DNA from: Paenibacillus rhizovicinus | Lineage (GTDB): Bacteria; Bacillota; Bacilli; Paenibacillales; Paenibacillaceae | Assembly: GCF_010365285.1 (NCBI RefSeq) | Contig: NZ_CP048286.1 | Coordinates: forward strand, 434,001-498,000 | Reading direction: 5' to 3' | Length of the DNA stretch: 64,000 nucleotides | Shown here: piece after piece, positions 7,538 through 16,016 of the stretch | How the letters are laid out: every line of letters starts with the position of its first letter | Position numbering within the stretch: position 1 is the stretch's first letter | Notes under the pieces: generated by a model | Told to the model about the DNA's origin: nothing | Seen by the model: only the letters and a program-made list of their open reading frames with translations | The model's database searches: none | Program-made: the position numbers and the translations under genes

Positions 7538-10018
7538 TTAAAACCCTGTATTGCCATTCAAGACCGGCACCACCAAGCTGTTCGCATTCGTATAATTCGA
7601 CAGCGCATTGCCGGAAGCCACGTTGAAATTAAACTGCGTTCGTCCGCCGCTGTCCCCGTAAGAGGTATTGTCGATGTGAATGCCTTCCGTCTCGCCGTTC
7701 GTAATCGTATTGAGCTCGACGCGAACGTTCTGCATCGGATTGACGTCAAGCCAGAACTGAATGGAAGCATGGTTATGGCCCGTGTGACCCGCTTTATTGA
7801 TCGTGTTGCGCTGGAACTTGAGGCCGCTGATCGTATAAGAGGGCTTCGTCGGCTCGACCGGCTCCGTCGTAATAATCATGCCCGCAAGATAGGTGCTGTC
7901 GATGTAGTTATCCCGGTACGTCAACGAGTTGCCGCCCACATCGGACATGCCCCGCCCCCAATAGCTGGCGATGATCGTGTTGAACTGCGCCACGTTATTC
8001 TGAGCGACGTTCGCGAAGTTCATGAGATTGACCTGCGCGACGCCATCGTCGCCAAGCCCCCGCATGAAGTTGTTTTGGGCTACGTTGCCGGAATTTCCGT
8101 CGTCGCCCCAATGGATGCCGTCGAAATACGTGTTGTACAGCCTTACGTTCTGAATGGTCGAGTTCTTCCAATCGGTCCACCCTTCCAAGCATCCCATATG
8201 CTCTGCCCATAGATTCTGCAGAACATTGTTCGAGCCTGTTCCGGCGTTCGAAAGGATCGCGATGCCGTAATGCGAATCCCTCTGGGTATCCACGCTGCTG
8301 ATGCGCAGATCGGAGATCGTCGTATTGTTGTTCAATGTAAAGCCGACTTCGCCGCCCCAAACGTTATTGGTCACGGTGCTGTGCAGATGCGAGTACCAAA
8401 TTCCTGCTCCATATACGCTTACGCCTGACGGAACGGTGATTTTGTCGCTTTGATTATACGTTCCCGGCGGGAAATAGACGTTCTTCCCTAGGGATGCCGC
8501 AGCATTAACCGCGCTTTGAATCGCTGCCGTATCGTCCGCGACGCCGTTGCCGACCGCGTTGTACGGCGACGATTTGACCGAAATGGCGTTCGCGGGCAAC
8601 GCGATCGGCGCTGCTGCCGTTTCCAGATCGATGAGGTCGATGCCGTACCAGGCCAGACTGTTTCCGGAGTCCTTCTTCAGCATGATCGTATCGCCGGCGT
8701 TGATGTCGATCGCAAAGTCCTTATCGTCGAAGCTGCGGACATACGAATTGCCCGGCGCGGTATCATAGTTGAACGTGGAGGTCAGAGAGAGATCCTGGCG
8801 CTTCACGCCGTTCACGTAGAGCGCCAGCGTGCCGCTCGAATTCTGCGGGATGCTGTAGCGAACAATCATGCGATTCGCGTCGCGGACGTTCGTCCACTGC
8901 ACGGACTCGTTCGTTGCATCGAGGTGCACGTAGCTTTTGCCGGAGGACGCTTCTTTCTTGACGGTCGCATCGTTGTTCGTCGTCGCTCCGCCGCCGAGCG
9001 TGCCGCTCTCCGCTTCATACGTCGTGAATGGCACGGTCGCGCCCCGCGTGTTGTTGTTCGTCAACCGGAACCAATTGATATTGGCAATCCCCGCGCCGAC
9101 AACGCCTTTGACATACAGATTATGCGTACCCGTGGCGGAGCCCGTGATCGGCCATGACTGCGTTTCGAAATTGTTCCAGCCGTCCGTGTTCGCAACCGTG
9201 AAGGTGCTGATGACCGGTCCGGTCAAGCTATCCAGCCGCACCTCGAATTTCCCGCCGGTCGCGGTATCCGCAACGCGCGCTTCCAGCGTCTTGTAGCCGC
9301 CGCTCAAGTTGACATTGTTGTAGACCAGGTAATCGTTCGTATCGAAGCTGCCCACCTGCTGCCCGCCGCCCGTATCCGTAGTTGCTGCAGCGCTTACCCC
9401 GGACATCGAATCGTAGCTTTCCGCTTCGATCTTGATCGCGGTCGTCATCGTTACGACGGGAGACCAATTGGTCTCGTCGAAGTTCATATCGCCATTGGCG
9501 TTAATGACAAAATAAAGCGCGTCCCCCGCTTCGACATGAATATTCGATACGCCGCTCGGCGTCGCGTCGGCTGCCGACGTAACCGTCGCGCTCCAAAGCT
9601 GCGTCGTGTTCTTGAAAATCTTCGCGATGACCCCGTTGCTGCTGGCGTTCACCTTGAGCACATTGCCCGTAATCGTCACATTCCCTGCCTGCGGAGCAAC
9701 CCACTTCTTCACGGCGTCATTGGTCGTCTCCGGATGGAAGAAGGAATCCCTCACGTAGGGATAACCGGAAGCTTCCTTCCATTTGGCGGGAGTCGTCGCG
9801 TCATATGTACCGAGATACGAGTACACCGTCCCCGTTTTCTTCATATTGAACCAGTTGCCAATGCCTTGCGATGCTCCGAAGGAGGATAACGCGCTGTACG
9901 TTACCGTTTCGGGAATCGGTGCCGCGTCTGTTTTCCTCTCGGTTGCAAGCAAACCGCCGGCCATGAGCGTTAACGCCATGACGGAATAAACGACCTTCTT
10001 CACCTTTCTATTGAACAT
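7538..10018 (-). CDS. Secreted beta-helix glycosidase with two carbohydrate-binding modules (GH87-like)
   Basis: Predicted exported enzyme of 826 residues. A signal peptide (KVKK, hydrophobic core, cleavage near residue 33) is followed by a beta-sandwich-like domain (~35-190), a CBM6-type module (~197-320, starting IEAESYDSM), a CBM35-type module (~334-466, starting YEAESGTLGGG) and a right-handed beta-helix (~478-826) opening with NGVADDTAAIQSAVNAA. The acidic clusters GIHWGDDGN and GLGDDGVAQ suit a retained active site. Mycodextranase/alpha-1,3-glucanase (GH87) proteins of Paenibacillus have this layout, but a pectate-lyase-superfamily enzyme is possible. The ATG at 10018 with GAGGAG upstream is preferred over a longer reading lacking a signal peptide. 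A cre-like site suggests carbon catabolite control. Confidence 0.8.
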   Translation of the reverse strand: MFNRKVKKVVYSVMALTLMAGGLLATERKTDAAPIPETVTYSALSSFGASQGIGNWFNMKKTGTVYSYLGTYDATTPAKWKEASGYPYVRDSFFHPETTNDAVKKWVAPQAGNVTITGNVLKVNASSNGVIAKIFKNTTQLWSATVTSAADATPSGVSNIHVEAGDALYFVINANGDMNFDETNWSPVVTMTTAIKIEAESYDSMSGVSAAATTDTGGGQQVGSFDTNDYLVYNNVNLSGGYKTLEARVADTATGGKFEVRLDSLTGPVISTFTVANTDGWNNFETQSWPITGSATGTHNLYVKGVVGAGIANINWFRLTNNNTRGATVPFTTYEAESGTLGGGATTNNDATVKKEASSGKSYVHLDATNESVQWTNVRDANRMIVRYSIPQNSSGTLALYVNGVKRQDLSLTSTFNYDTAPGNSYVRSFDDKDFAIDINAGDTIMLKKDSGNSLAWYGIDLIDLETAAAPIALPANAISVKSSPYNAVGNGVADDTAAIQSAVNAAASLGKNVYFPPGTYNQSDKITVPSGVSVYGAGIWYSHLHSTVTNNVWGGEVGFTLNNNTTISDLRISSVDTQRDSHYGIAILSNAGTGSNNVLQNLWAEHMGCLEGWTDWKNSTIQNVRLYNTYFDGIHWGDDGNSGNVAQNNFMRGLGDDGVAQVNLMNFANVAQNNVAQFNTIIASYWGRGMSDVGGNSLTYRDNYIDSTYLAGMIITTEPVEPTKPSYTISGLKFQRNTINKAGHTGHNHASIQFWLDVNPMQNVRVELNTITNGETEGIHIDNTSYGDSGGRTQFNFNVASGNALSNYTNANSLVVPVLNGNTGF

Positions 10019-10152
10019 CGATGCATCTCCTCTACATGGGTTCTCTGCTTCGCAAACGTCTCGTTGCGGTAAATCGAAGCCGAATACGGGTTCTCTGCAC
10101 CACCTCCTTCTCGCATTGAAGAGGTAAAGCCGAAACTGCTTGTTTACACACC

Positions 10153-10167
10153 GGTAAGCGCTTACAC
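10153..10167. promoter_or_regulatory. cre-like / LacI-family palindrome
   Basis: The perfect 12-bp palindrome GTAAGCGCTTAC (10154-10165), within TGTAAGCGCTTACC read on the minus strand, fits the CcpA cre consensus (TGNAANCGNWNNCA) at all but the last base. It lies ~135 bp upstream of the glycosidase start, where it could mediate catabolite repression. Confidence 0.65.
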
Positions 10168-10285
10168 ATTTCAAGAACGTACACTTCTACAGCGCATCCG
10201 GGAGTAACTTGGCAGGTAAGCTGCAGGTATCCGTTCCTCCGCCTCATAGAAGCGCAACGATGTATTCAGTTCGCCCATGACATTA

Positions 10286-10601
10286 CTAGATGCACCACCC
10301 CGTATCGCCGGTGTAATAATTTCCGTCGCTGCCCCAATAATTGAAATCATCCCCCAGCAGCGAAGCAGCGACCTCGCTAATCTTAGGATCGTCTAGGAGG
10401 CTGGACGGATAGTAGCTGGAATCCATGCATGGAACCATCGTTCTTTTGCTGCCGTCATGCACGCCGAAAATGCGTTCGTAGGCTTGAAGCACTTTTTCGA
10501 ATTCTTGCGTGATGAGGCTCGATTTCGTCTTGCAACAGACCTGGAAGTTTAAGAAACCCAAACACGTTGAAAAATTGGATTTGCTGCTCGGTGAGTTTCA
10601 T
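10286..10601 (-). pseudogene. Phytanoyl-CoA dioxygenase (PhyH) remnant, frameshifted and truncated
   Basis: A start with AAGGAG opens a protein beginning MKLTEQQIQFF and running to QDEIE, where the frame shifts by one base near 10525. The adjoining frame then continues with ITQEFEKVLQAYERIFG and ends at GDTGW followed by Cys-Ile-stop. The sequence resembles the N-terminal third of PhyH-family Fe(II)/2-oxoglutarate oxygenases; the GDTGW segment is where those proteins go on to their first iron-binding HxD. About two thirds of the gene, including the iron ligands, is missing. It cannot be functional. Confidence 0.7.
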
Positions 10602-10715
10602 GAATCCTAATTCTCCTTGTCATTCGAGATTTATAATTCAAGTCATATATTCGCACCTCGCAGTCCAATTCCTTCCTTAATTATCCATGATAATAAACTT
10701 TCTAGAATGCCTTGT

Positions 10716-11441
10716 TTAACGCCAACGGCTGCCTTTGGCCGAAGCCTCTCTCAGCTGCATATGCAGGCCGTTGTCCTCCGACCATTCGGCATAATACACG
10801 TCCTGGATGCGCTTGACGCCTTGCTCCGCGAGCAGCGAAAGCAGCCATTCCTCGCTGCGGCCGATCTCCCGGAGCTCGCCGCGCTGGAGCATGCCCTGCT
10901 CGATAAGAATGCGCGGAAGTCCGGTCTCCGGTTCCTTCGCTCGCGGTCCCGTTTGCGCCCGAGGCTCTTCGTCCCGCTTCTTCATCACGCTCAGGTTGCC
11001 GTTCGGTTCGAATATCGCGAACGCGACCTCACGCACGGTGAAGACGCCCTGCTCCCTCAACAGCATGCCGATCTGATGCATGTCCAGCCGATTCCGCTTC
11101 ATCGCCCTAACGTCGATCTCGCCGTAACGGATGATGATATCTGGCCTGCCGCTCAGCGGAACCGATAACCACGGCATAAGCTGAACCGCCTTCTCCAAGG
11201 CGATCGACAGCGCCATCCAAAGCACGAGCGCGTAGATGAGCAGCGAGAAATGCGCATCGCGATCGTAAATCGTATTGCCGACCAACTCGCTTAGCATGAG
11301 CGAAGAGACGAAGTCGAACGGGGTCAAATGGGAAATCTCCTTCTTCCCGAGCAGCTTCGTCATCAGCCATAAGCCGAAGAAACCCGTGATGAGCTTTACC
11401 GAAATCCATGTATAATCCATTACAATCACGCTCGCATTCAT
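10716..11441 (-). CDS. YetF-like DUF421 membrane protein
   Basis: A 241-residue protein with three N-terminal membrane segments followed by a cytoplasmic domain with the signature GRPDIIIRYGEIDVRAMKRNRL and the segment LLREQGVFTVREVAFAIFEPNG, both typical of the YetF/YkjA (DUF421) family. Several Bacillus members are made in spores or affect germination, but no biochemical function is assigned. The linker near residues 165-185 is charged (KKRDEEPRAQ). The upstream ribosome binding site is weak; the ATG at 11420 is an alternative. It is transcribed divergently from the membrane-protein/germination gene block, which may not be accidental given the family's spore links. Confidence 0.82.
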   Translation of the reverse strand: MNASVIVMDYTWISVKLITGFFGLWLMTKLLGKKEISHLTPFDFVSSLMLSELVGNTIYDRDAHFSLLIYALVLWMALSIALEKAVQLMPWLSVPLSGRPDIIIRYGEIDVRAMKRNRLDMHQIGMLLREQGVFTVREVAFAIFEPNGNLSVMKKRDEEPRAQTGPRAKEPETGLPRILIEQGMLQRGELREIGRSEEWLLSLLAEQGVKRIQDVYYAEWSEDNGLHMQLREASAKGSRWR

Positions 11442-11528
11442 CCGGATTTTAATAAAATATACCCTGGATGTACCCTAATGAAGCCTGCCGCAACATCGGG
11501 ACTCTGTACAAACAAAGCCATTCGCCGC

Positions 11529-11555
11529 AAGAAGCCGCGAGAATCGCGGCTTCTT
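11529..11555. other. Perfect 12-bp hairpin in a divergent gap
   Basis: AAGAAGCCGCGA, a GAA loop, then TCGCGGCTTCTT. It sits between two divergent genes where no gene ends, so it is not an ordinary terminator. It could be a leader hairpin for the plus-strand gene at 11617, or a remnant of a deleted gene's terminator. Confidence 0.6.
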
Positions 11556-11616
11556 CGCGTTTGGTTTGTGCTCGGATTGAGAATAGCTAGAGGAAGAATA
11601 ACTATCGAGGTGAGTC

Positions 11617-12468
11617 ATGCCGAACTATATGCCTTATTTGCTGCTTGCCGCGGCTTCGCTCTTCATTCTGACCGGCATCCTGATCCGGGAACGCAGGTTC
11701 TATGTGCTTGTCATTCACTTGTCCTTTGCCGGAATGATCTATATCTTCGAAGTCTTTAATCTTGTCGTGTTTCAGGCTTACGAATACAGCCCGGGCATCG
11801 TGCGAGACAAGTATTTGGACAGCATGATCGGTTCGACGGTGTCGAATTTCATGACGGTCCCCGCCCTCGCCCTACTGATCGCTTATTATCAACTGCGCTG
11901 GAAATGGATATTTGCGGGAGCTTTCACCCTCGGAGGAGTCGATCTTCTGTTCGTCCATCTCCAGATCTACACGCATCATTGGTGGTCATCGAGCTATACG
12001 GTGATTACCCTGCTTGCGTTTTTTTGGATGTGCCGGACATGGATCCGCAGCGTCCGCCATGGCAAAACGCTCATTCCGTACATCACGTTCTTGATGTATT
12101 CCTTTTGCGTCGCGGATTCGGTATTCTTCCTGTTCCTCTTATCCGGTTGGCGGCGTTTCCAGCTTGGACTCTATCGGAATCCGCTGCGGGATGACGTCAT
12201 GCTGACCGTCATCGTGGCCTTTTGTGTCGCTTTCATTCTTGTCAACGCCATATACTGGACCAATAAGCGCAGCTATCTCATGATGGGATTTACGTGCATT
12301 CTTATCGGACAATACGCGCTTTATCGTACGGGGCATCTCTCTCTCTATGTTTCGCCTTGGCTGTATTCGACGGCGTATGCAGCTGCTTTATTGCTTATAT
12401 CTTTCATTTGTATCGCGGGTCTAAGAGCTTTGCGGGGAAATTCAAGATATCCGGACCCTGATCAATGA
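11617..12468 (+). CDS. Polytopic membrane protein of unknown function
   Basis: A 283-residue protein made almost entirely of hydrophobic helices (about seven or eight predicted), with short polar loops and a polar C-terminal tail. No catalytic motif is evident. The ATG is preceded by GAGGTGA. It opens a plus-strand series of four membrane-protein genes that runs with short gaps or overlaps into a GerA-type germination operon, which suggests expression in the forespore. The next gene begins 47 bp later. Length and topology resemble the small hypothetical membrane proteins often found beside ger operons in Paenibacillaceae. I do not recognise a named family with confidence. Confidence 0.75.
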   Translation: MPNYMPYLLLAAASLFILTGILIRERRFYVLVIHLSFAGMIYIFEVFNLVVFQAYEYSPGIVRDKYLDSMIGSTVSNFMTVPALALLIAYYQLRWKWIFAGAFTLGGVDLLFVHLQIYTHHWWSSSYTVITLLAFFWMCRTWIRSVRHGKTLIPYITFLMYSFCVADSVFFLFLLSGWRRFQLGLYRNPLRDDVMLTVIVAFCVAFILVNAIYWTNKRSYLMMGFTCILIGQYALYRTGHLSLYVSPWLYSTAYAAALLLISFICIAGLRALRGNSRYPDPDQ

Positions 12469-12515
12469 CGTATCGAGTTCGGACGACGGCATCTTTATAG
12501 CGAAACCTGCGCATA

Positions 12516-13139
12516 ATGAGAAGCGAATCCATTAATGAAAGGAACATCATCTATTCTATGGATCCGCTACTGACGGACGAGCCGTCCCTTAACGAAATCA
12601 AGCAGCTCGAACAAGCGCTTACGAAGCTCAAAGTTAACTATTGGCTTCATCATGACTTATTTTCGCTGCCCTGGTGGATCCTGCTCGTTACTTATATCCT
12701 TCCTTGGCTGATCTGGTGGAGGCTGGTCGACAAAGACCGCATTGCGGTCATTCTGTTCTACGGCATGTTCATGAGCTTCCTAGTCTCGCTGATGGATGAA
12801 ATAGGGACCGTATTCAATTTGTGGTCCTATCCGACGCAATTGATCCGCATCCTTCCTCGTTTATACCCGGTCGATTTCTCGTTCCTGCCCGTCGTGCATA
12901 TGCTGATTTTCCAATACTTCAAGCGTTGGAAGCCCTTCTTGATCGGGAATGCGATCATGGGAGCCGTATTCGCATTCATCGGAGAACCTCTCTTCGTTTG
13001 GATGGATATCTATGAGCTGGATCATTGGGAATATTATTATTCCTTCCCGATCTATATCGCCAAAGCCTTGTTCGTCAAATGGCTCGTAGAGACGATTATG
13101 GCCCAGGCAGGAAAGCGCGCAGGAGGTAAAGCGACATGA
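12516..13139 (+). CDS. CBO0543-family-like membrane protein
   Basis: A 207-residue membrane protein. An amphipathic N-terminal region (LNEIKQLEQALTKLKVNYW) precedes four to six hydrophobic helices; the segment HDLFSLPWWILLVTYILPW and the later YELDHWEYYYSFPIY recall the CBO0543 family of uncharacterised Bacillota membrane proteins. Two starts are possible: ATG 12516 with a weak site, or ATG 12558 with AAAGGAA some 14 nt upstream. Its stop overlaps the next start (ATGA at 13136-13139), implying translational coupling within the pre-germination block. Confidence 0.75.
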   Translation: MRSESINERNIIYSMDPLLTDEPSLNEIKQLEQALTKLKVNYWLHHDLFSLPWWILLVTYILPWLIWWRLVDKDRIAVILFYGMFMSFLVSLMDEIGTVFNLWSYPTQLIRILPRLYPVDFSFLPVVHMLIFQYFKRWKPFLIGNAIMGAVFAFIGEPLFVWMDIYELDHWEYYYSFPIYIAKALFVKWLVETIMAQAGKRAGGKAT

Positions 13140-13927
13140 CGAGGGAACGGGAGGAGCGGGCGAAAATCCGACTTAGGCAAGCAAGACGGCCGAGACTTGC
13201 GATGTCGGCCATGAACACCAACAACTTAACGGTTCAGAATCCGTATATGCCGATGTGGTGGTCTGCCGCCATGCCCGGAGCAGGTCATATCATGGTCGGC
13301 AAAATCATCAAAGGTTTCTCCTTGTTTCTATGGGAGTTCGTAATCAATACTCAGTCGCATCTGAATGAATCCATCTGTTATTCCATGCTCGGGCGATTCC
13401 AAGAGGCGAAGGATTGCTTGGATCTGCGCTGGTTCTTCATGTATGTGACCGTCTTCATCTTCGCGTGCTGGGATTCGTATCGGCTCACCTTGGAAGTGAA
13501 TCAATTGGCCGTCTTATCCTACCGGGAGCATGCGCCATTATCGGCCGTGAAGCTTAGTTCGATTGAAATCAATTATCTAATCAAGACCAATCCGTGGCTA
13601 GGCGTCGTTTGGTCGCTATTCGCTCCTGGACTGGGACATTTAATCGCGCGCAACTTGTTCCAAGGCCTTTACTTCCTGATTTGCTTCATCGTCGTCGTCT
13701 ACGAATCGCGATTGCTCGAATCCATCTACTTCACATCGATCGGACACTTTGGGGAAGCGACGCGGGTATTGGACATGGAGTGGGCTTTGTTCTTCCCTTC
13801 CATATACGGGTTTGCCGTCTGCGATGTCTACTTTCGCATTATAGAAGCGAATCAACTGTTCAAGCTCGAGCAAACGCGTTTCCTCGAGGGGCATTACATG
13901 GATAAGGCTTTCAAAATGCCGGTCTAA
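13136..13927 (+). CDS. Membrane protein with an internal 90-residue duplication
   Basis: A 263-residue protein with a basic N-terminal tail (TREREERAKIRLRQARR) and two tandem copies of a 90-residue unit at residues 35-124 and 152-241. The copies align without gaps: each opens NP, contains W then PGxGH, an SI.Y.....G.F.EA...LD...W core, and ends NQL. Each copy has two or three hydrophobic segments. The order and even length of the copies point to an ancient tandem duplication forming a pseudo-symmetric membrane protein. No enzyme motif is seen. A strong AGGAGG site precedes the ATG. Its function is unknown; the position suggests a role linked to the spore or germination. Confidence 0.8.
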   Translation: MTREREERAKIRLRQARRPRLAMSAMNTNNLTVQNPYMPMWWSAAMPGAGHIMVGKIIKGFSLFLWEFVINTQSHLNESICYSMLGRFQEAKDCLDLRWFFMYVTVFIFACWDSYRLTLEVNQLAVLSYREHAPLSAVKLSSIEINYLIKTNPWLGVVWSLFAPGLGHLIARNLFQGLYFLICFIVVVYESRLLESIYFTSIGHFGEATRVLDMEWALFFPSIYGFAVCDVYFRIIEANQLFKLEQTRFLEGHYMDKAFKMPV

Positions 13928-13940
13928 GGAGGACAAGCGT

Positions 13941-14402
13941 ATGTACGTTTTCTCGATATTCGAGCATTCCTTGAAACTTGAACTGGCTATTTCCGAGCTT
14001 GAGCAGCATCGGATTCAGCGCAAGGAAATCTTGGCCGTTCCGATGAAGAAGCAGGCGTCCGAAAAAACCTATTTCGATCCTTACAATTTGGACGGCCTTA
14101 ACCTGTTTCTCGTCTCGGCCACGGCGACGATCATCATGCTGCTGGGCGTCATTTACGGCTACTCGCTGTATTGGGGACCGATCATATGGGGGTTGATCGG
14201 ACTGATTGCAGGAACGGCAATCGGCTTTATCATCGATAAAGTCGTGAAGACGCGTTCGAGAAGGAAGAAGCTCAAGACGAATATCAGCGATGTGATACTC
14301 GTCGTCAATTGCAATGAAACGAACAAAGGCGTGGTAGAAGATATCTTGATTTCGCATCAGGCGCTGAGCGTTGCTTTCGTCGGAGAGGATCGGACAGAAT
14401 GA
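13941..14402 (+). CDS. Small membrane protein with two transmembrane helices
   Basis: A 153-residue protein. An N-terminal soluble part of ~55 residues (MYVFSIFEHSLKLELAIS onward) is followed by two closely spaced hydrophobic helices (~57-80 and ~83-100) separated by a short loop. A basic segment (KTRSRRKKLK) and a soluble C-terminal domain ending VEDILISHQALSVAFVGED complete it. The layout resembles small membrane proteins that sample a regulatory ligand, but no known domain is recognised. A perfect AAGGAGG site lies 13 bp after the preceding stop. It is the last gene before gerA, and co-transcription with the germination genes is likely. Confidence 0.75.
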   Translation: MYVFSIFEHSLKLELAISELEQHRIQRKEILAVPMKKQASEKTYFDPYNLDGLNLFLVSATATIIMLLGVIYGYSLYWGPIIWGLIGLIAGTAIGFIIDKVVKTRSRRKKLKTNISDVILVVNCNETNKGVVEDILISHQALSVAFVGEDRTE

Positions 14403-14459
14403 GGAACGCCGCGCAGGGCAATGATAAGGGAAATTAACCCATGGAAGAGGAACACTTGC

Positions 14460-16016
14460 ATGAAAGCATTCCCTGCGAACAGAAGACCACAGACCTTTAT
14501 CGACAGTGAACCGCTCCCTCCGTTATCTGCCAGCGCGGAGAATAATGTGAGCGTCATTCGGCAACTGCTCGGTTCTCCGTCCGACTTGTCCGTCCGGTCG
14601 TTCACGATCGGATCCGGCAAGCTTCCATGCGTGCTCCTATGCATTGACGGACTGATCGACAAGCAATTAATCAACGAGCAAGTGCTCAAGCCGTTGATCC
14701 AGCGTTTCGCCGATGAAATAACGCCGGAACCGGCAGAACTGCCGAACCTGATCATTCAAGAAATTTTATCTGTAACCGAAGTAGAGCTCGCGAACGCCAT
14801 GGATGAAGTCGACAACGGGATCTTATCGGGCAATGCCGCCCTGTTCGTAGACGGCAGCGCACAGGTGGTTCTGATCGACTGCAAAGGCTGGCAAACCCGC
14901 GCCATCGAGGAGCCGCAGACCGAATCGATCATTCGCGGTTCCAGGGAAGGCTTCAACGAAAATCTCCGGACGAATACCGCGATCGTCAGGCGCATGTTGC
15001 GGGACAACCGGCTGCGTTTCGATTCGCTTAAGATCGGCCGCCGGTCCAAACGCGAAGTCGTGCTTCTGTCCATGGACGGAATCGTGAATCCGCAGCTTCA
15101 CCAAGAAGCGGTCAGAAGATTGAAGAGCATCGACACTGACGATATTTCTGGATCCGGGACGGTGGAACAATTTATCTCCGACAATTTTCTATCCCCGTTC
15201 CCGCTCGTCATCACCAGCGAACGGCCGGACAAGGTAACGGGAGGCTTGCTCCAAGGGAGGCTCGCGGTCTTGGTGGACGGCGATCCGTTCGCCATCATCT
15301 TCCCGATTACGTTCTCGTCGAATATCCAATCGCCGGAGGATTTCTATCAGCAATGGTTTATCGCGATGGCCACGCGCATCCTGCGCATGATGGCCGCTTT
15401 CATCGCGACCTTCTTGCCGGCCATCTACATCGCGCTGCTCGAATATCACCACGGCATGATTCCATCCTCGCTCGCCTTCTCGATTGCCGGTTCGCGCGAA
15501 GGGGTTCCGTTTCCCGCCGTCATCGAAGCCTTCATGATGGAAGGGACGCTCGAGCTGCTGCGCGAAGCCGGCATTCGCCTGCCGAAACCGATTGGCCAGA
15601 CGATCGGCATCGTCGGGGGCCTAGTCATCGGAGAAGCGGCAGTATCGGCCGGAATCGTCAGCCCGGTCATGGTTATCGTCGTGGCGGTCACGGCGATTTC
15701 CTCCTTCTCCTTCCCTTCCTATTCGTTCGCGATCGCGCTGCGGCTCGTCCGTTTCGCGATCATGCTGGCAGCTTCCCTATTCGGGCTGTACGGGATTATT
15801 CTCGCTTACATTATCATTAACATTCATTTCGTCAATTTGAAGAGCTTCGGGGTTCCTTATTCGGCTCCGTTCGCGCCTTTCTACTCGAAGGATTGGAGCG
15901 ATGTCATCGTTCGGGCACCGGCCACCATGCTTAAAGAACGCCCGACGATCATTGATCCCGTAGACAAAACTCGACAAGCCGATAACAATAATGGAGACGA
16001 CAATGAACTATTTTGA
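14460..16016 (+). CDS. gerKA: GerA-type spore germination receptor A subunit
   Basis: A 518-residue A subunit of an inner spore-membrane nutrient receptor. The N-terminal cytosolic domain contains the conserved DCKGWQTRAIEEPQTES region, REGFNENLRTNTAIVRRML and a VVLLSMDGI-type strand. The C-terminal half holds about five helices with the conserved REGVPFPAVIEAFMMEGTLE and the IGIVGGLVIGEAAV motif. With the B and C subunits it forms the ligand-gated receptor that triggers germination in response to nutrients. The start at 14460 has AGAGGAA upstream; an in-frame ATG at 14421 is also possible. The stop overlaps the gerB start by 14 bp. Which nutrient it senses cannot be read from the sequence. 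Confidence 0.92.
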   Translation: MKAFPANRRPQTFIDSEPLPPLSASAENNVSVIRQLLGSPSDLSVRSFTIGSGKLPCVLLCIDGLIDKQLINEQVLKPLIQRFADEITPEPAELPNLIIQEILSVTEVELANAMDEVDNGILSGNAALFVDGSAQVVLIDCKGWQTRAIEEPQTESIIRGSREGFNENLRTNTAIVRRMLRDNRLRFDSLKIGRRSKREVVLLSMDGIVNPQLHQEAVRRLKSIDTDDISGSGTVEQFISDNFLSPFPLVITSERPDKVTGGLLQGRLAVLVDGDPFAIIFPITFSSNIQSPEDFYQQWFIAMATRILRMMAAFIATFLPAIYIALLEYHHGMIPSSLAFSIAGSREGVPFPAVIEAFMMEGTLELLREAGIRLPKPIGQTIGIVGGLVIGEAAVSAGIVSPVMVIVVAVTAISSFSFPSYSFAIALRLVRFAIMLAASLFGLYGIILAYIIINIHFVNLKSFGVPYSAPFAPFYSKDWSDVIVRAPATMLKERPTIIDPVDKTRQADNNNGDDNELF

